Source: Cedecea selenatireducens (GTDB lineage Bacteria > Pseudomonadota > Gammaproteobacteria > Enterobacterales > Enterobacteriaceae). From it: 64,000 nucleotides of DNA. Numbering within the stretch: position 1 is the first letter of the stretch; each line of letters starts with the position of its first letter. Shown piece by piece: positions 35,748 to 43,860 of this stretch. The translations under genes were made by a program, and so were the position numbers. The notes beneath the pieces were generated by a model. The model did no database searches, had not been told where the DNA came from, and saw only the letters and a list, made by a program, of their open reading frames with translations. The stretch is from positions 1 to 64,000 of the forward strand of contig NZ_JBHIKW010000001.1 of the NCBI RefSeq assembly GCF_042138895.1, read 5' to 3'.

Positions 35748-37772
35748 TTAAGGCATCGCTGTCCAGCGAGCCACGGTTAGTGAAGCTGTTCCATTAAGCT
35801 GCAGGTTCTTTTGAGCCAGTAGTGCACCACCAGCCTGCTGCACAATGTTGTCCGCGCTAAGCGACATTGTGCCGTCGGCCTGGAGACTGCCGCTGGTTTC
35901 AAGCTGTTTTGCCCGCAGTGAAACGTTGTTTCCCCTGGTGCTCCCGGCGTGTGTAAAAGTGCCAGTGCTCACCGTAAGATCGCCTTTGGCGGCCTGCGTT
36001 CCTGCCAGGAAGGCGGAATCCCTCGCCTGCAGCAACATGTTGCCCTGCGACTGCACCTGCCCGCCAACAAGGGTTTTTAACCGGTCGCCCTCGAATGTCA
36101 GCCCACCCAGCGAGGTAATTTGCCCGGCACTCTGCATTTCCTGTGCAAACAGCTGAAGATGACCGCCGCTGGCCAGCAAGCTTCCCTGTTGACCGTTAAA
36201 CAGCCTGCTGCTTAGCAAGACATCCTGCCTGCCATTCACCGTGCCGGCATTGCTAAAGCTATCGGCCTGAAGCGCCAGCTTACCGTTACTCAAAAGCTGA
36301 CCATTACGGCCAACGTTCAGCGCATTTTTACTGCTGACGTTCTGGTCGCCGCCGCTGCTGAGCATGCCGTCGATCCACGCATCCCCGGCTGAAACCGTAA
36401 GCCCTGTGCCAGCCAGCAGCTGGCCGCTATGGTTGAACGTGCCGAGTTCAAGCTGAACGTTGTGCTGCGCCTGCACGCTCCCGCTATCGTTAAAATTCCC
36501 TGCTTTGACGCTTAATGCGCCGTTGGCGGTGAGTTGGCCGCTATTTGCCAGTTGGTCAGCAGATAACGCAACGTCGCCGCCCGCCGTCAGCTTACCGGCA
36601 TTGTCCATGCGTGTAGCCGCGCTGGCGTGAATCGCACCGCCAGAGTTAGCTTCACTGGCAGCGTCTGAGCTTATTGCTGCGGCATTTAAATGAATGTTAT
36701 TGCCTGCGGTCAGCGTGCCGTTATTCAGCGCCAGCTTCCCATTACCGTTCAGCGTGATGTTCTGGTCGCTGGCTATTTGGCCGTTGGCTACGGTGATGTC
36801 AGAGCGGCTATTGACCTGCGCTGCGCCCCCGCTTTTGTGCTCCCCGCTCAGCACAACGCTATCGGCCTGTGCCGTAAGGTTGCCGCTCGCGAGGCTGTTA
36901 TTGACCACCAGCTTGCCGTTGGCATCGAGGGTAATGTCGCCCTGGCGCGCGTTAAGATTACCGAGGTTGACACCTACGCCTTTATCGCTGGAAACAAGGT
37001 GAATGCGATTGGCATACATTCCGCCCAGCGCACCGGTATCAACGGCAACCACGGGCGCAGATCCTTCTCCGGCTATCGGCGTGACTGCACCACCAGATGA
37101 AACGCGGTTGGCGCCCACGGTCACTTTGAGATCTTTGGCATGAATCCCGGCGTTAACCTCCGTTGCCCGGGCAATAATCGACAGCGCGTCGCTTTTGCTG
37201 GCGTCCAGGCCCTGGCCTTCTATCGTGATGCTGCCTTTGCTGACGTCCAGCGCGAGCAGATTCCCGGCCGCATCAAACTGAGGCTTACCCGTGGTCAGAG
37301 TGGCATTGGGGGTATTAATAAACCCGCAGCCGTTACAGGTAATGCCGTAAGGGTTAGCAACCATCACGTTGGCCGCTTTCCCTGCCACTTCGGTGTACCC
37401 CTGCAGCTGAGAACGATTGCCGCCGATGACCTCGTTGATGATGCCGGTGGCTTCCTGTCCCATTTTGAGGTTCGGGTTGTTCTGGATAAGCCCGCCTAGC
37501 TGGGTCTGGGTCAACTGCCCGGTGGCGTTGTTAAGGATCAGCCCCTCTTTGCCGACGTTATAGTCCTGGAACTGGTTATGGGAGATCCCCGCCTGGTTTG
37601 GCGTGGCAATATTAAGCACCGGCACACCGTTTCCGGCCTGATCCATCTGCGCGCCCGGCGTAACCGGGTTAATGGTTGCCGCCACCGCCGGAAACACCGG
37701 CTGCCCGGCAATCAGGCACATGACGAGGTAACTTAACAGGCGCTTCGCTAATCCAACGGGGTGCTTATCCAT
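35748..37772 (-). CDS. cdiA: CdiA/hemagglutinin N-terminal part: signal peptide, TPS domain, first repeats (broken)
   Basis: 674 residues from the true start of cdiA. An extended signal region (about 1-33, ending PVFPAVAA) is followed by the TPS secretion domain (about 35-280) with the signatures NQFQDYNVGKEG, IQNNPNL and VANPYGITCNGCGF, then hemagglutinin repeats rich in LTAGGDV and LSADQL types. CdiB recognises this TPS domain for export. After residue 660 the frame is wrong: the last 14 residues (from GTASLTVARW to the stop) are out of register, while the next frame continues as SFTNRGSLDSDALT. Restoring one base near 35790 gives a single protein of about 2,213 residues. The start lies 9 bases after the cdiB stop. 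Confidence 0.88.
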   Translation of the reverse strand: MDKHPVGLAKRLLSYLVMCLIAGQPVFPAVAATINPVTPGAQMDQAGNGVPVLNIATPNQAGISHNQFQDYNVGKEGLILNNATGQLTQTQLGGLIQNNPNLKMGQEATGIINEVIGGNRSQLQGYTEVAGKAANVMVANPYGITCNGCGFINTPNATLTTGKPQFDAAGNLLALDVSKGSITIEGQGLDASKSDALSIIARATEVNAGIHAKDLKVTVGANRVSSGGAVTPIAGEGSAPVVAVDTGALGGMYANRIHLVSSDKGVGVNLGNLNARQGDITLDANGKLVVNNSLASGNLTAQADSVVLSGEHKSGGAAQVNSRSDITVANGQIASDQNITLNGNGKLALNNGTLTAGNNIHLNAAAISSDAASEANSGGAIHASAATRMDNAGKLTAGGDVALSADQLANSGQLTANGALSVKAGNFNDSGSVQAQHNVQLELGTFNHSGQLLAGTGLTVSAGDAWIDGMLSSGGDQNVSSKNALNVGRNGQLLSNGKLALQADSFSNAGTVNGRQDVLLSSRLFNGQQGSLLASGGHLQLFAQEMQSAGQITSLGGLTFEGDRLKTLVGGQVQSQGNMLLQARDSAFLAGTQAAKGDLTVSTGTFTHAGSTRGNNVSLRAKQLETSGSLQADGTMSLSADNIVQQAGGALLAQKNLQLNGTASLTVARWTAMP

Positions 37773-37781
37773 ATCTTTACC

Positions 37782-39443
37782 TTAAATTGCCAGGCCCAGG
37801 CGGTAATAAATCACAAGATGATCCGGGGCCAGATCGCCCGGATAGTGGAGTGGCGAACCAACCGTGAACTGGCTGGAGTAATAGCGCCCGGCCACGGAGA
37901 GGCCAGCAGAAGCGCCCCAAAGCGTCCCGGAAGCCTGCCGATCGTCGTTGTCATTGCGCAGCCAGCCGCCGTCCACGGCTGCGTTCAGGCTGACTTCGCC
38001 CAGATAAGGGAGGCTGAACAGGGAGTAGCTCAGCTCGTTGCGAAGATACCCGCCGTTGTCGCCGGAAAGGTATTGCTCTTTAAAGCCTCGAACGGAGCTT
38101 TCACCGCCTATCGTTAAGCGTTCACTGCCGTAAAGTCGGTCCGGTGACCACTGCCCATAAACGCTGGTTAGCCACCACATTTTTTGCGTCAGAGGGCGCT
38201 GGAAGCTGCCGCTCAGGCTCCATTTTTTAAACCCGGCCCTGGGCGCATCATCACGTTTGTCATTATCGTTTTCGGCACCAAACCACGGCACGCCGTGACT
38301 GAATGACGGGTTAAAGGTCGCCACGCCGCCGCCAATTTTCTGCGTATGGTTAAGGCCGAACTGCAGGCTGGTGAGCTTGCGGCTGCTGCTGAGCAGCGGC
38401 GCGTCATTGAGGTAGTTACGGCTGAGGCGGTGAGTCAGGCCTATGGTGGCGGCGGTTTTCAGATCGCCGTTTCGGTAAAGCACGTGCGAGAGATTCAGGC
38501 GATGCGTTTCGGCTCTCCCCGTGGAACGCCACAGATAGCCTTTGTTGTTGAGGGTGGTGAGGTAGTCGCTCCAGGCGTAGCTGTAATCGACCAGGCTATA
38601 GCCCCAGGGCACGCTGACCCCGGCCTGAAAACTTTGCGCGTCGTAGTCATTGGCAAAGTCACTGCTTCGCCCGCCGCTGACAAACCATTTATCGGCCAGC
38701 CCTAACGGGTTATTGGCGGTCAGCGAGCCGGTAAGCTGCCCGGTGCCGGTACTTTTTTGCCCGCTATTATCAAATCCCAGCGCGGCTTGTAGCGGGAATT
38801 CCGGGGTTGCGGTGAGATTAACAATCGACTCACCCGCTTTCTCGCCAGGCAATATTTCAATTTGTACCGGCGTGGCCCGCAGCCGGTTAATTTGTTCCAT
38901 GCCCTGCTCAATATCGCGCAGGTTGAGTATTTTTTCTTCAAGCCCTGGAAAAGCCATTTTAAGCTGACGCGAAGAAGCCCCTTCTATGTGAATGGCCTGC
39001 AGCTTCCCTTCCAGCACGGCAATATGCAGCGTGCCTCCTGACAAATCCTGCTCGGTCAGAAATGCGCGACTGGTAATATATCCGCGGCTGATATACCAGT
39101 CAGAAATATCACGCGTGAGATTATTGATCTTCGCCATGCCGAGGCATTGATTAATATAGGGAGTGATTAATCTGTTCTGGTCACGCACGGAAAGCAGCGT
39201 GGCGTTATCAATAACGATTTGGCGGATTGTAAAACAGGGGCCCTGCTCTGGCCCCACTGCAGGGCTTGCCAGCCGGGGCTTGAGGCTTCGCTGGATCTCT
39301 TCGCGCTGCTGCTGGTTTTGCAGCAGTAAATCCTGCTGCTGTTGGAGAACCGTATCCCTGTCGGCAGGCGTTAGCGGTGCGGCATAGCTCAAAGGATAAT
39401 AAGATAGCGCGTACAAAAGAACGGCTTTATGGTAGTGGCGCAT
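37782..39443 (-). CDS. cdiB: CdiB-type two-partner secretion outer membrane transporter
   Basis: A 553-residue Omp85-superfamily transporter of the ShlB/FhaC/HecB type. A signal peptide (about 1-21) is followed by a glutamine-rich helix (QQQQDLLLQNQQQREE). Two POTRA domains follow (about 65-220, CFTIRQIVIDNATLL and HIAVLEGKLQAIHIEGA). The C-terminal 16-strand barrel carries the conserved VRGF loop in GGESSVRGFKEQ, which lines the pore. It exports CdiA across the outer membrane. It is the first gene of cdiB-cdiA-cdiI, the E. coli order. Its ribosome site is weak (TTTAACTTT before ATG), so expression may be low or regulated. Confidence 0.93.
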   Translation of the reverse strand: MRHYHKAVLLYALSYYPLSYAAPLTPADRDTVLQQQQDLLLQNQQQREEIQRSLKPRLASPAVGPEQGPCFTIRQIVIDNATLLSVRDQNRLITPYINQCLGMAKINNLTRDISDWYISRGYITSRAFLTEQDLSGGTLHIAVLEGKLQAIHIEGASSRQLKMAFPGLEEKILNLRDIEQGMEQINRLRATPVQIEILPGEKAGESIVNLTATPEFPLQAALGFDNSGQKSTGTGQLTGSLTANNPLGLADKWFVSGGRSSDFANDYDAQSFQAGVSVPWGYSLVDYSYAWSDYLTTLNNKGYLWRSTGRAETHRLNLSHVLYRNGDLKTAATIGLTHRLSRNYLNDAPLLSSSRKLTSLQFGLNHTQKIGGGVATFNPSFSHGVPWFGAENDNDKRDDAPRAGFKKWSLSGSFQRPLTQKMWWLTSVYGQWSPDRLYGSERLTIGGESSVRGFKEQYLSGDNGGYLRNELSYSLFSLPYLGEVSLNAAVDGGWLRNDNDDRQASGTLWGASAGLSVAGRYYSSQFTVGSPLHYPGDLAPDHLVIYYRLGLAI

Positions 39444-39674
39444 AAAGTTAAAGTAAGTTTTTTGTCATTTCATTTAAGTATGCCAGCCCACACTCAAATA
39501 AGAAAAGTCTTAAATTAAAATCCTATTATTATTGGTAGTTAATTTGCGATAAGTCTATTTTAAAATTTAAGATAAGTGACATGAAAATAACTAACTGTTT
39601 TTAATAAAAATGATAAGAAAACAAAAAGTCGTTCGAATAACCATCAACAATAAAATAAAAAGAAGTCAGAAAAG
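39444..39674 (-). promoter_or_regulatory. AT-rich promoter region of the cdi operon
   Basis: About 230 bases of very AT-rich sequence with many A and T tracts precede cdiB, in contrast to the GC-rich flanks. Such tracts are typical H-NS silencing targets (general knowledge). Several candidate -10 hexamers exist, so I do not place a promoter. Confidence 0.55.
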
Positions 39675-39709
39675 AAAAAAGGCCACACATTTTCATATGC
39701 AGCCTTTTT
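39675..39709 (-). terminator. Probable tonB terminator
   Basis: An 8-bp A/T-and-GGC stem (AAAAAGGC/GCCTTTTT) encloses an 18-base loop, 16 bases after the tonB stop, with A residues to the left giving a T run on the minus strand. The long loop lowers confidence. Confidence 0.5.
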
Positions 39710-39725
39710 GATGAACGGGTGGAGA

Positions 39726-40448
39726 TTAATCCACGCTTGCACCGCCGCTAATGCGGAACTTGATGTTGACGGTAATGCCCTGCCCTGGCTTACCGCTTTC
39801 GTAGCGCCATTTTTTCATCGCCTGCTTAACCTCACGTTCGAACATATTCGCAGGCTGAGCGGAAAGAATCTCCACGTTGTTCACGCGGCCGTCCGCATCC
39901 ACGTCAAACTTCACGCGTACGTTGCCATCCATGCGCAGCGCAAAGGCACGCGCCGGGTACTGAGGCCTGTCGCGGCTGAGCACACGTGGCCCGGTATTCA
40001 CCGACGGTGCCGGTGCTGCTGGCGCCGGTTTTGCCGCCGGGGTTGGCGATGGCTGTGCCGGAGCGTTGTTTTCAAACGGAGAAGCCGCCCGAGTTTCAAC
40101 CGGCTTAACTTCACGCTTCGGCTGCTCGACTTTTTTCACCGGTTTAGGCTTCGGCTTGGGTTTAGGCTCCGGCTTGTGGATGACCACCGGGGCTTCTTTC
40201 GGCGGCTCAGGAATCGGTTCTGGCTCTGGTTCAGGCTCGGGTTCCGCTACCGGCTGTGGCGGGGGCGGAACAACCGCAGGCTCAAGGTCAGCCGGAGCGA
40301 CCATCGTGACGCTGATGGGCTGCGAAGGCGCTGGGGACTCAATAACCTGATGTACCGAGGTGTAGAGCAACCCGGCCACAACGGCACCATGAATCCCGAC
40401 GGAGAGAAGAGTCGGCCACGGAAAGCGGCGAGGTAAATCAAGGGTCAT
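39726..40448 (-). CDS. tonB: TonB energy transducer
   Basis: Inner-membrane-anchored periplasmic protein that passes proton-motive-force energy from ExbB/ExbD to outer-membrane receptors for siderophores and cobalamin. It has 240 residues from the chosen start. The N-terminal anchor helix (about 12-32) contains the SxxxH pattern in LLSVGIHGAVVAGL. The central part is Pro-Glu then Pro-Lys repeats (EPEPEPEPIPEPPKE, KPKPKPKPVK). The C-terminal domain has PQYPARA and the terminal KFRISGG. An ATG three codons earlier (40457) is also possible; neither start has a strong ribosome site. A Fur-box-like site lies about 50 bases upstream. Confidence 0.96.
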   Translation of the reverse strand: MTLDLPRRFPWPTLLSVGIHGAVVAGLLYTSVHQVIESPAPSQPISVTMVAPADLEPAVVPPPPQPVAEPEPEPEPEPIPEPPKEAPVVIHKPEPKPKPKPKPVKKVEQPKREVKPVETRAASPFENNAPAQPSPTPAAKPAPAAPAPSVNTGPRVLSRDRPQYPARAFALRMDGNVRVKFDVDADGRVNNVEILSAQPANMFEREVKQAMKKWRYESGKPGQGITVNIKFRISGGASVD

Positions 40449-40495
40449 TGACGTCATAATGGTTTCAGTATCTTTAAGAGACGACAATTTTAAAT

Positions 40496-40514
40496 GCAAA
40501 TAGCAATCATATTC
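40496..40514 (-). promoter_or_regulatory. Fur-box-like operator upstream of tonB
   Basis: On the minus strand GAATATGATTGCTATTTGC matches the 19-bp Fur consensus at 11 positions and closely resembles the corresponding E. coli tonB upstream sequence as I remember it. This suggests iron repression of tonB. Confidence 0.6.
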
Positions 40515-40671
40515 AACAACGCATCGTCCTGAGAGGCATTTTTTCCTGCTCACTAAGCACTTTTCCCTTAATTATCTCAAGGATTTAACATCCTGTTTAT
40601 CTTTCAATTGCAGTCTGCACGGCATTCACTTACCGTGGTTTACAACCCAACATCAAGAAGGAAGTGTGCCC

Positions 40672-40968
40672 GTGTTGTACGTCATTTATGCTGAAGATAT
40701 TGCCGACTCGCTGGAAAAACGTCTGTCGGTCCGCCCTGCTCACCTTGCCCGTCTCCAGCTGCTGCGCGATGAAGGCCGCTTGCTCACCGCAGGCCCGATG
40801 CCAGCCGTCGACAGCAACGACCCTGGCGCGGCAGGTTTCACAGGGTCAACGGTGATTGCCGAGTTTGCCTCCCTTGAAGAGGCAAAGGCCTGGGCTGACG
40901 CCGACCCGTATGTCGCCGCAGGCGTGTACGCTCATGTTGCAGTGAAGCCTTTCAAGAAAGTGTTCTGA
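40672..40968 (+). CDS. yciI: YciI family protein
   Basis: A 98-residue small cytoplasmic protein of the ferredoxin-like YCII family, nearly identical to E. coli YciI (EKRLSVRPAHLARLQLL, LTAGPMPAVDSNDPGAAGF, WADADPYVAAGVY). The conserved His and Asp of the family are present. The start is the GTG at 40672, with AAGGA nine bases upstream. A GTG two codons earlier is too close to that site. It is divergent from tonB. The biochemical role is not settled. Confidence 0.94.
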   Translation: MLYVIYAEDIADSLEKRLSVRPAHLARLQLLRDEGRLLTAGPMPAVDSNDPGAAGFTGSTVIAEFASLEEAKAWADADPYVAAGVYAHVAVKPFKKVF

Positions 40969-41011
40969 TTTGCGGTGAAGCGAGCCTGCCGTGAGCAGGC
41001 TCACTAGGGAA

Positions 41012-41776
41012 TCAGGTTTCCGGCGTCAGCAAATGCTTATGGCGAAAACTGTCCCGATCGAGGGGGCGCGAGAAAAGATAGCCTTGTGCCATTCTGACAT
41101 TGTTATTGAACAGCATTTGCATCTGCGAAAAGGTTTCCACCCCTTCGGCAATAACATCCACTTCACTCTCCTGCGCACGTCTGACAATACGCAGCGTTTC
41201 CTCACTGCACGTCGCCTTGAAACAGGAGCGGTCGAGCTTAATGAAGTTCGTATCCACCTGGGCCAGCCTGTCCTGCAGCTGCTCAACGCTGTGAATATCA
41301 TCCCACGCCAGCAAGAAGCCAGCCTCGCGAAGGCGAACGGCATTTTCACGCCCGGCGTCATCTAACGGAAGATGGTTATCCGTTATCTCAAACACGATGC
41401 GCTGCACGGGCACAGAGCGCTGCACTGCGAGGGCAATAACCCGTCCGGCGAAACCGACGTCATTCAACTGCACGGGTGAAAGATTAAGGTGCATTAAATA
41501 GCTGCTGTTATGCGGCATGATGACGTCTTTCATGTAGCTAAAAGCCGTGGCGATAATATGCTCACCCAAAGAAACGATGCCGCCGTTGTCTTCCAGACGG
41601 TGAATAAACAGATCCGGGGCGACAAGGGCCCGGCGATGCACGCCCCGGATGAGCATTTCGGTTCCGACACACTTAAAACTTGATGTGTCGAAAATAGGCT
41701 GTAGCAACGACTCAAAAGCCATGCTGAAGTTATTCTTCATCACGCGATTAACGATGAACTCAGCGCTTTTCTCCAT
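41012..41776 (-). CDS. EAL-domain cyclic-di-GMP phosphodiesterase
   Basis: A 254-residue stand-alone EAL domain. Most metal and catalytic positions are kept: E40 in TEMLIRG (in place of EALLR), N97 in HLNLSP, E129 in VFEITDN, D158/D159 in AWDDIHS, K179 in FIKLDRS, E210 in IAEGVET and the QGY glutamine. The DDFG motif is DDIH, so activity is likely but not certain. No sensor or membrane segment is seen. It lies 27 bases after the GGDEF gene on the same strand, so the pair makes and breaks the same messenger from one transcript. E. coli has kch here instead. Confidence 0.88.
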   Translation of the reverse strand: MEKSAEFIVNRVMKNNFSMAFESLLQPIFDTSSFKCVGTEMLIRGVHRRALVAPDLFIHRLEDNGGIVSLGEHIIATAFSYMKDVIMPHNSSYLMHLNLSPVQLNDVGFAGRVIALAVQRSVPVQRIVFEITDNHLPLDDAGRENAVRLREAGFLLAWDDIHSVEQLQDRLAQVDTNFIKLDRSCFKATCSEETLRIVRRAQESEVDVIAEGVETFSQMQMLFNNNVRMAQGYLFSRPLDRDSFRHKHLLTPET

Positions 41777-41803
41777 GTAACAACTCCTTAGTGCAGGCTT
41801 TTC

Positions 41804-43333
41804 TTAGCTGGTCGCGATAACCACTTTATTTTTACCACTGGATTTTGCCTTATAAAGCAGCCTGTCAGCTTTCTCGATAAGCGCCTCGTAGCCCTCTCCG
41901 CGCCACGGGCAAACCCCTCCGCTGAAGGTGACGGTCAGTCCTTGCTCACGCCAGGTTTTACTTTCCACCTGTTTACGCCAGCACTCCATAATTTCCATGG
42001 CTTTAACCTGATTATCGGAGAAGTAAATAAAGGCAATTTCTTCCCCGCCGTAACGATAAAGCTTCGCGTAATCGTCCAGCAGCCCCATGCCCATATCAGC
42101 GATAACTTTCAAAACCGTGTCGCCAACAAGATGACCGTATCCGTCGTTTATTTTTTTGAAGTTATCAATATCGATAATTCCGAGGCTAAAGGGAGCTTTA
42201 CGGGTTAATAAATAATTAATATCATTATCAAAGCTTCGACGATTAAGCAGGCCGGTGAGACCATCCGTTAGTGAAGCACTTTTTGCACTTTTAATTTGCT
42301 GACTGCTTTCATTAATCTCATTTAAAATTTGCTTATCTACATCATTCTTTAACTCAAGCCGACCAAAGCGCATCATCGAAACGATATCCACGATCATCGA
42401 TTTGATGGAATGGCGCATAAAGACCCACAACAATGAATAAATGGTCAGGCAGAAGGCGAATGCCACCCAAATAACCCAGACATAGTAGAAGGTGTGCTCA
42501 TCTATTACTTTATCCTTAACGGTAAAGACGACAAACCAGTCGGGGTTAGAGAAAGAATAATAGTAATAACGCTTGCTGGTGACGTTGTCGTGAAATGAAC
42601 CAAGTCCGTTGGTCATTCGCTCAATGGCTGCCTGCGGGACAGTCGGGGTGCCTATTGCATCGCTGTCTGCATCCAGGATGGCTCGCCCCTGGCGATCGAC
42701 AATCGAGAAGTGCCCTTCACTCGGGCTCTCAAGCTGGCGCAGCACGTAGCTCATATTGATCAGATTCAGATCCATAGCAAACACGCCATAGCGCTCGCCT
42801 TTATCGTCATGCAGCAGTTTGGCAATCGTCACCACCGGCGATTTATCTATCGCATTAGCATAAATTTGGGAGTAGTTAACAAATGAGTTTTTCGCACTAA
42901 GGCGTTCGTACCAGTCTCGCCCCGCTAGAATATAATTACTGTCGACGTAAGATTTGGGGATACTGTTATAACGGCCATCGCGCGTAGCAATAATATACCC
43001 TGAAACGACAGGCAGCATTGAGATTGACGTCGTGAGTTTTTTCTCCAGTTCTTCGTCTTCAGACTTGACCAGTGCCTCAACGTAATTGTTATTCAGCATA
43101 ATAGAGTTTTGCCATAGCGCATTCTCTAAGGTTTTTAGCTGCTGCTCCAGGTAGAACGTTGCAATATTGTGAACAAAACCCTCGCTCTCTTCATTTAACG
43201 TGGTTTTCTGGTGATTATAACTTACATAGGAGATTATTGAGCTAAAAACAATTAGCACGGCAACAATAATAACAAACAGAAAGTTAATTCTCCTGGAGTA
43301 AGAGAAATCCTTTTTAATTAAATCACTAATCAC
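41804..43333 (-). CDS. Membrane-bound diguanylate cyclase with periplasmic sensor
   Basis: A 509-residue protein: transmembrane helix at about 16-38, a periplasmic Cache-type sensor (about 40-280, with ATRDGRY and DWYERLSAKNSFVNYSQIY), a second helix near 285-307, and a C-terminal GGDEF domain. The active site is RYGGEEIAF (GGEE at 429-432), and TDGLTGLLNRRSF and DIDNFKKINDGYGH are intact, so c-di-GMP synthesis is expected. The inhibitory RxxD I-site is missing (LLDDYAKLYRYGGEE), so product feedback is probably absent. It is first in a two-gene unit with the EAL gene. I do not recognise a named orthologue. Confidence 0.9.
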   Translation of the reverse strand: MISDLIKKDFSYSRRINFLFVIIVAVLIVFSSIISYVSYNHQKTTLNEESEGFVHNIATFYLEQQLKTLENALWQNSIMLNNNYVEALVKSEDEELEKKLTTSISMLPVVSGYIIATRDGRYNSIPKSYVDSNYILAGRDWYERLSAKNSFVNYSQIYANAIDKSPVVTIAKLLHDDKGERYGVFAMDLNLINMSYVLRQLESPSEGHFSIVDRQGRAILDADSDAIGTPTVPQAAIERMTNGLGSFHDNVTSKRYYYYSFSNPDWFVVFTVKDKVIDEHTFYYVWVIWVAFAFCLTIYSLLWVFMRHSIKSMIVDIVSMMRFGRLELKNDVDKQILNEINESSQQIKSAKSASLTDGLTGLLNRRSFDNDINYLLTRKAPFSLGIIDIDNFKKINDGYGHLVGDTVLKVIADMGMGLLDDYAKLYRYGGEEIAFIYFSDNQVKAMEIMECWRKQVESKTWREQGLTVTFSGGVCPWRGEGYEALIEKADRLLYKAKSSGKNKVVIATS

Positions 43334-43509
43334 TTATTCAGACATCCTGGAGATATAAGAAAAATCGCGAGGATTATGACGTTATTTTTTGCCCGGATGA
43401 TGATCACGATCATTTTAAAAACAAACTTCCGCCGTTTGGAACGGTAATTTCCGGCCAAAAGGAAGGCTTATTTCCTGGTTTACTCTAAGGGGGAGAAGAA
43501 TTTTTTGAT

Positions 43510-43529
43510 GGGCACCGCACGCGGTGCCC
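43510..43529. other. Perfect hairpin downstream of yciY
   Basis: A perfect 9-bp inverted repeat, GGGCACCGC/GCGGTGCCC with only two bases between, lies six bases after the yciY stop. There is no T run downstream in either transcript direction, so it is not a clear intrinsic terminator. Confidence 0.6.
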
Positions 43530-43534
43530 GATGC

Positions 43535-43714
43535 TTATGCCCAGCGATCGTGGATGGCAAACAGCAATGAATTACGCTGCTGGTTCACCAGGCACTTGCG
43601 AATGGCATGAATGCGCATATTGCGCCGTGACTGACTTTCCAGCCAACGCGCCCTGCGTTTTTGCGTTTGACGCTGCATCCGCCAACGCCCGACTTCCGTT
43701 CTGCTACGCCTCAT
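43535..43714 (-). CDS. yciY: YciY small basic protein
   Basis: A 59-residue arginine-rich protein starting MRRSRTEVGRWRMQRQ, with SQSRRNMRIHAIRKC in the middle and QQRNSLLFAIHD near the end. These segments match E. coli YciY (57 residues), which also lies beside cls, divergent from it. The function is unknown. The high arginine content suggests nucleic-acid or ribosome association, but that is inference. Confidence 0.85.
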   Translation of the reverse strand: MRRSRTEVGRWRMQRQTQKRRARWLESQSRRNMRIHAIRKCLVNQQRNSLLFAIHDRWA

Positions 43715-43860
43715 TTCTATGACTCAATTTTCCAAAAAAGACGCGCCATTATAGAACCTTCTGCCGGGCAAACCATCCGTTTTGCGTATACTTTTAGTGT
43801 TAAGCAATGAAAGTTCTGCGTACACTCTCAACTCTTCGGTTTCAAAAGGATTTTTAAGGC

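Noticed and set aside
28800..39700. Transposase, integrase or attachment site explaining the CDI insertion
   Set aside because: No mobile-element gene, tRNA target or terminal inverted repeat was found; only the yciA relic and heptamers mark the edges.
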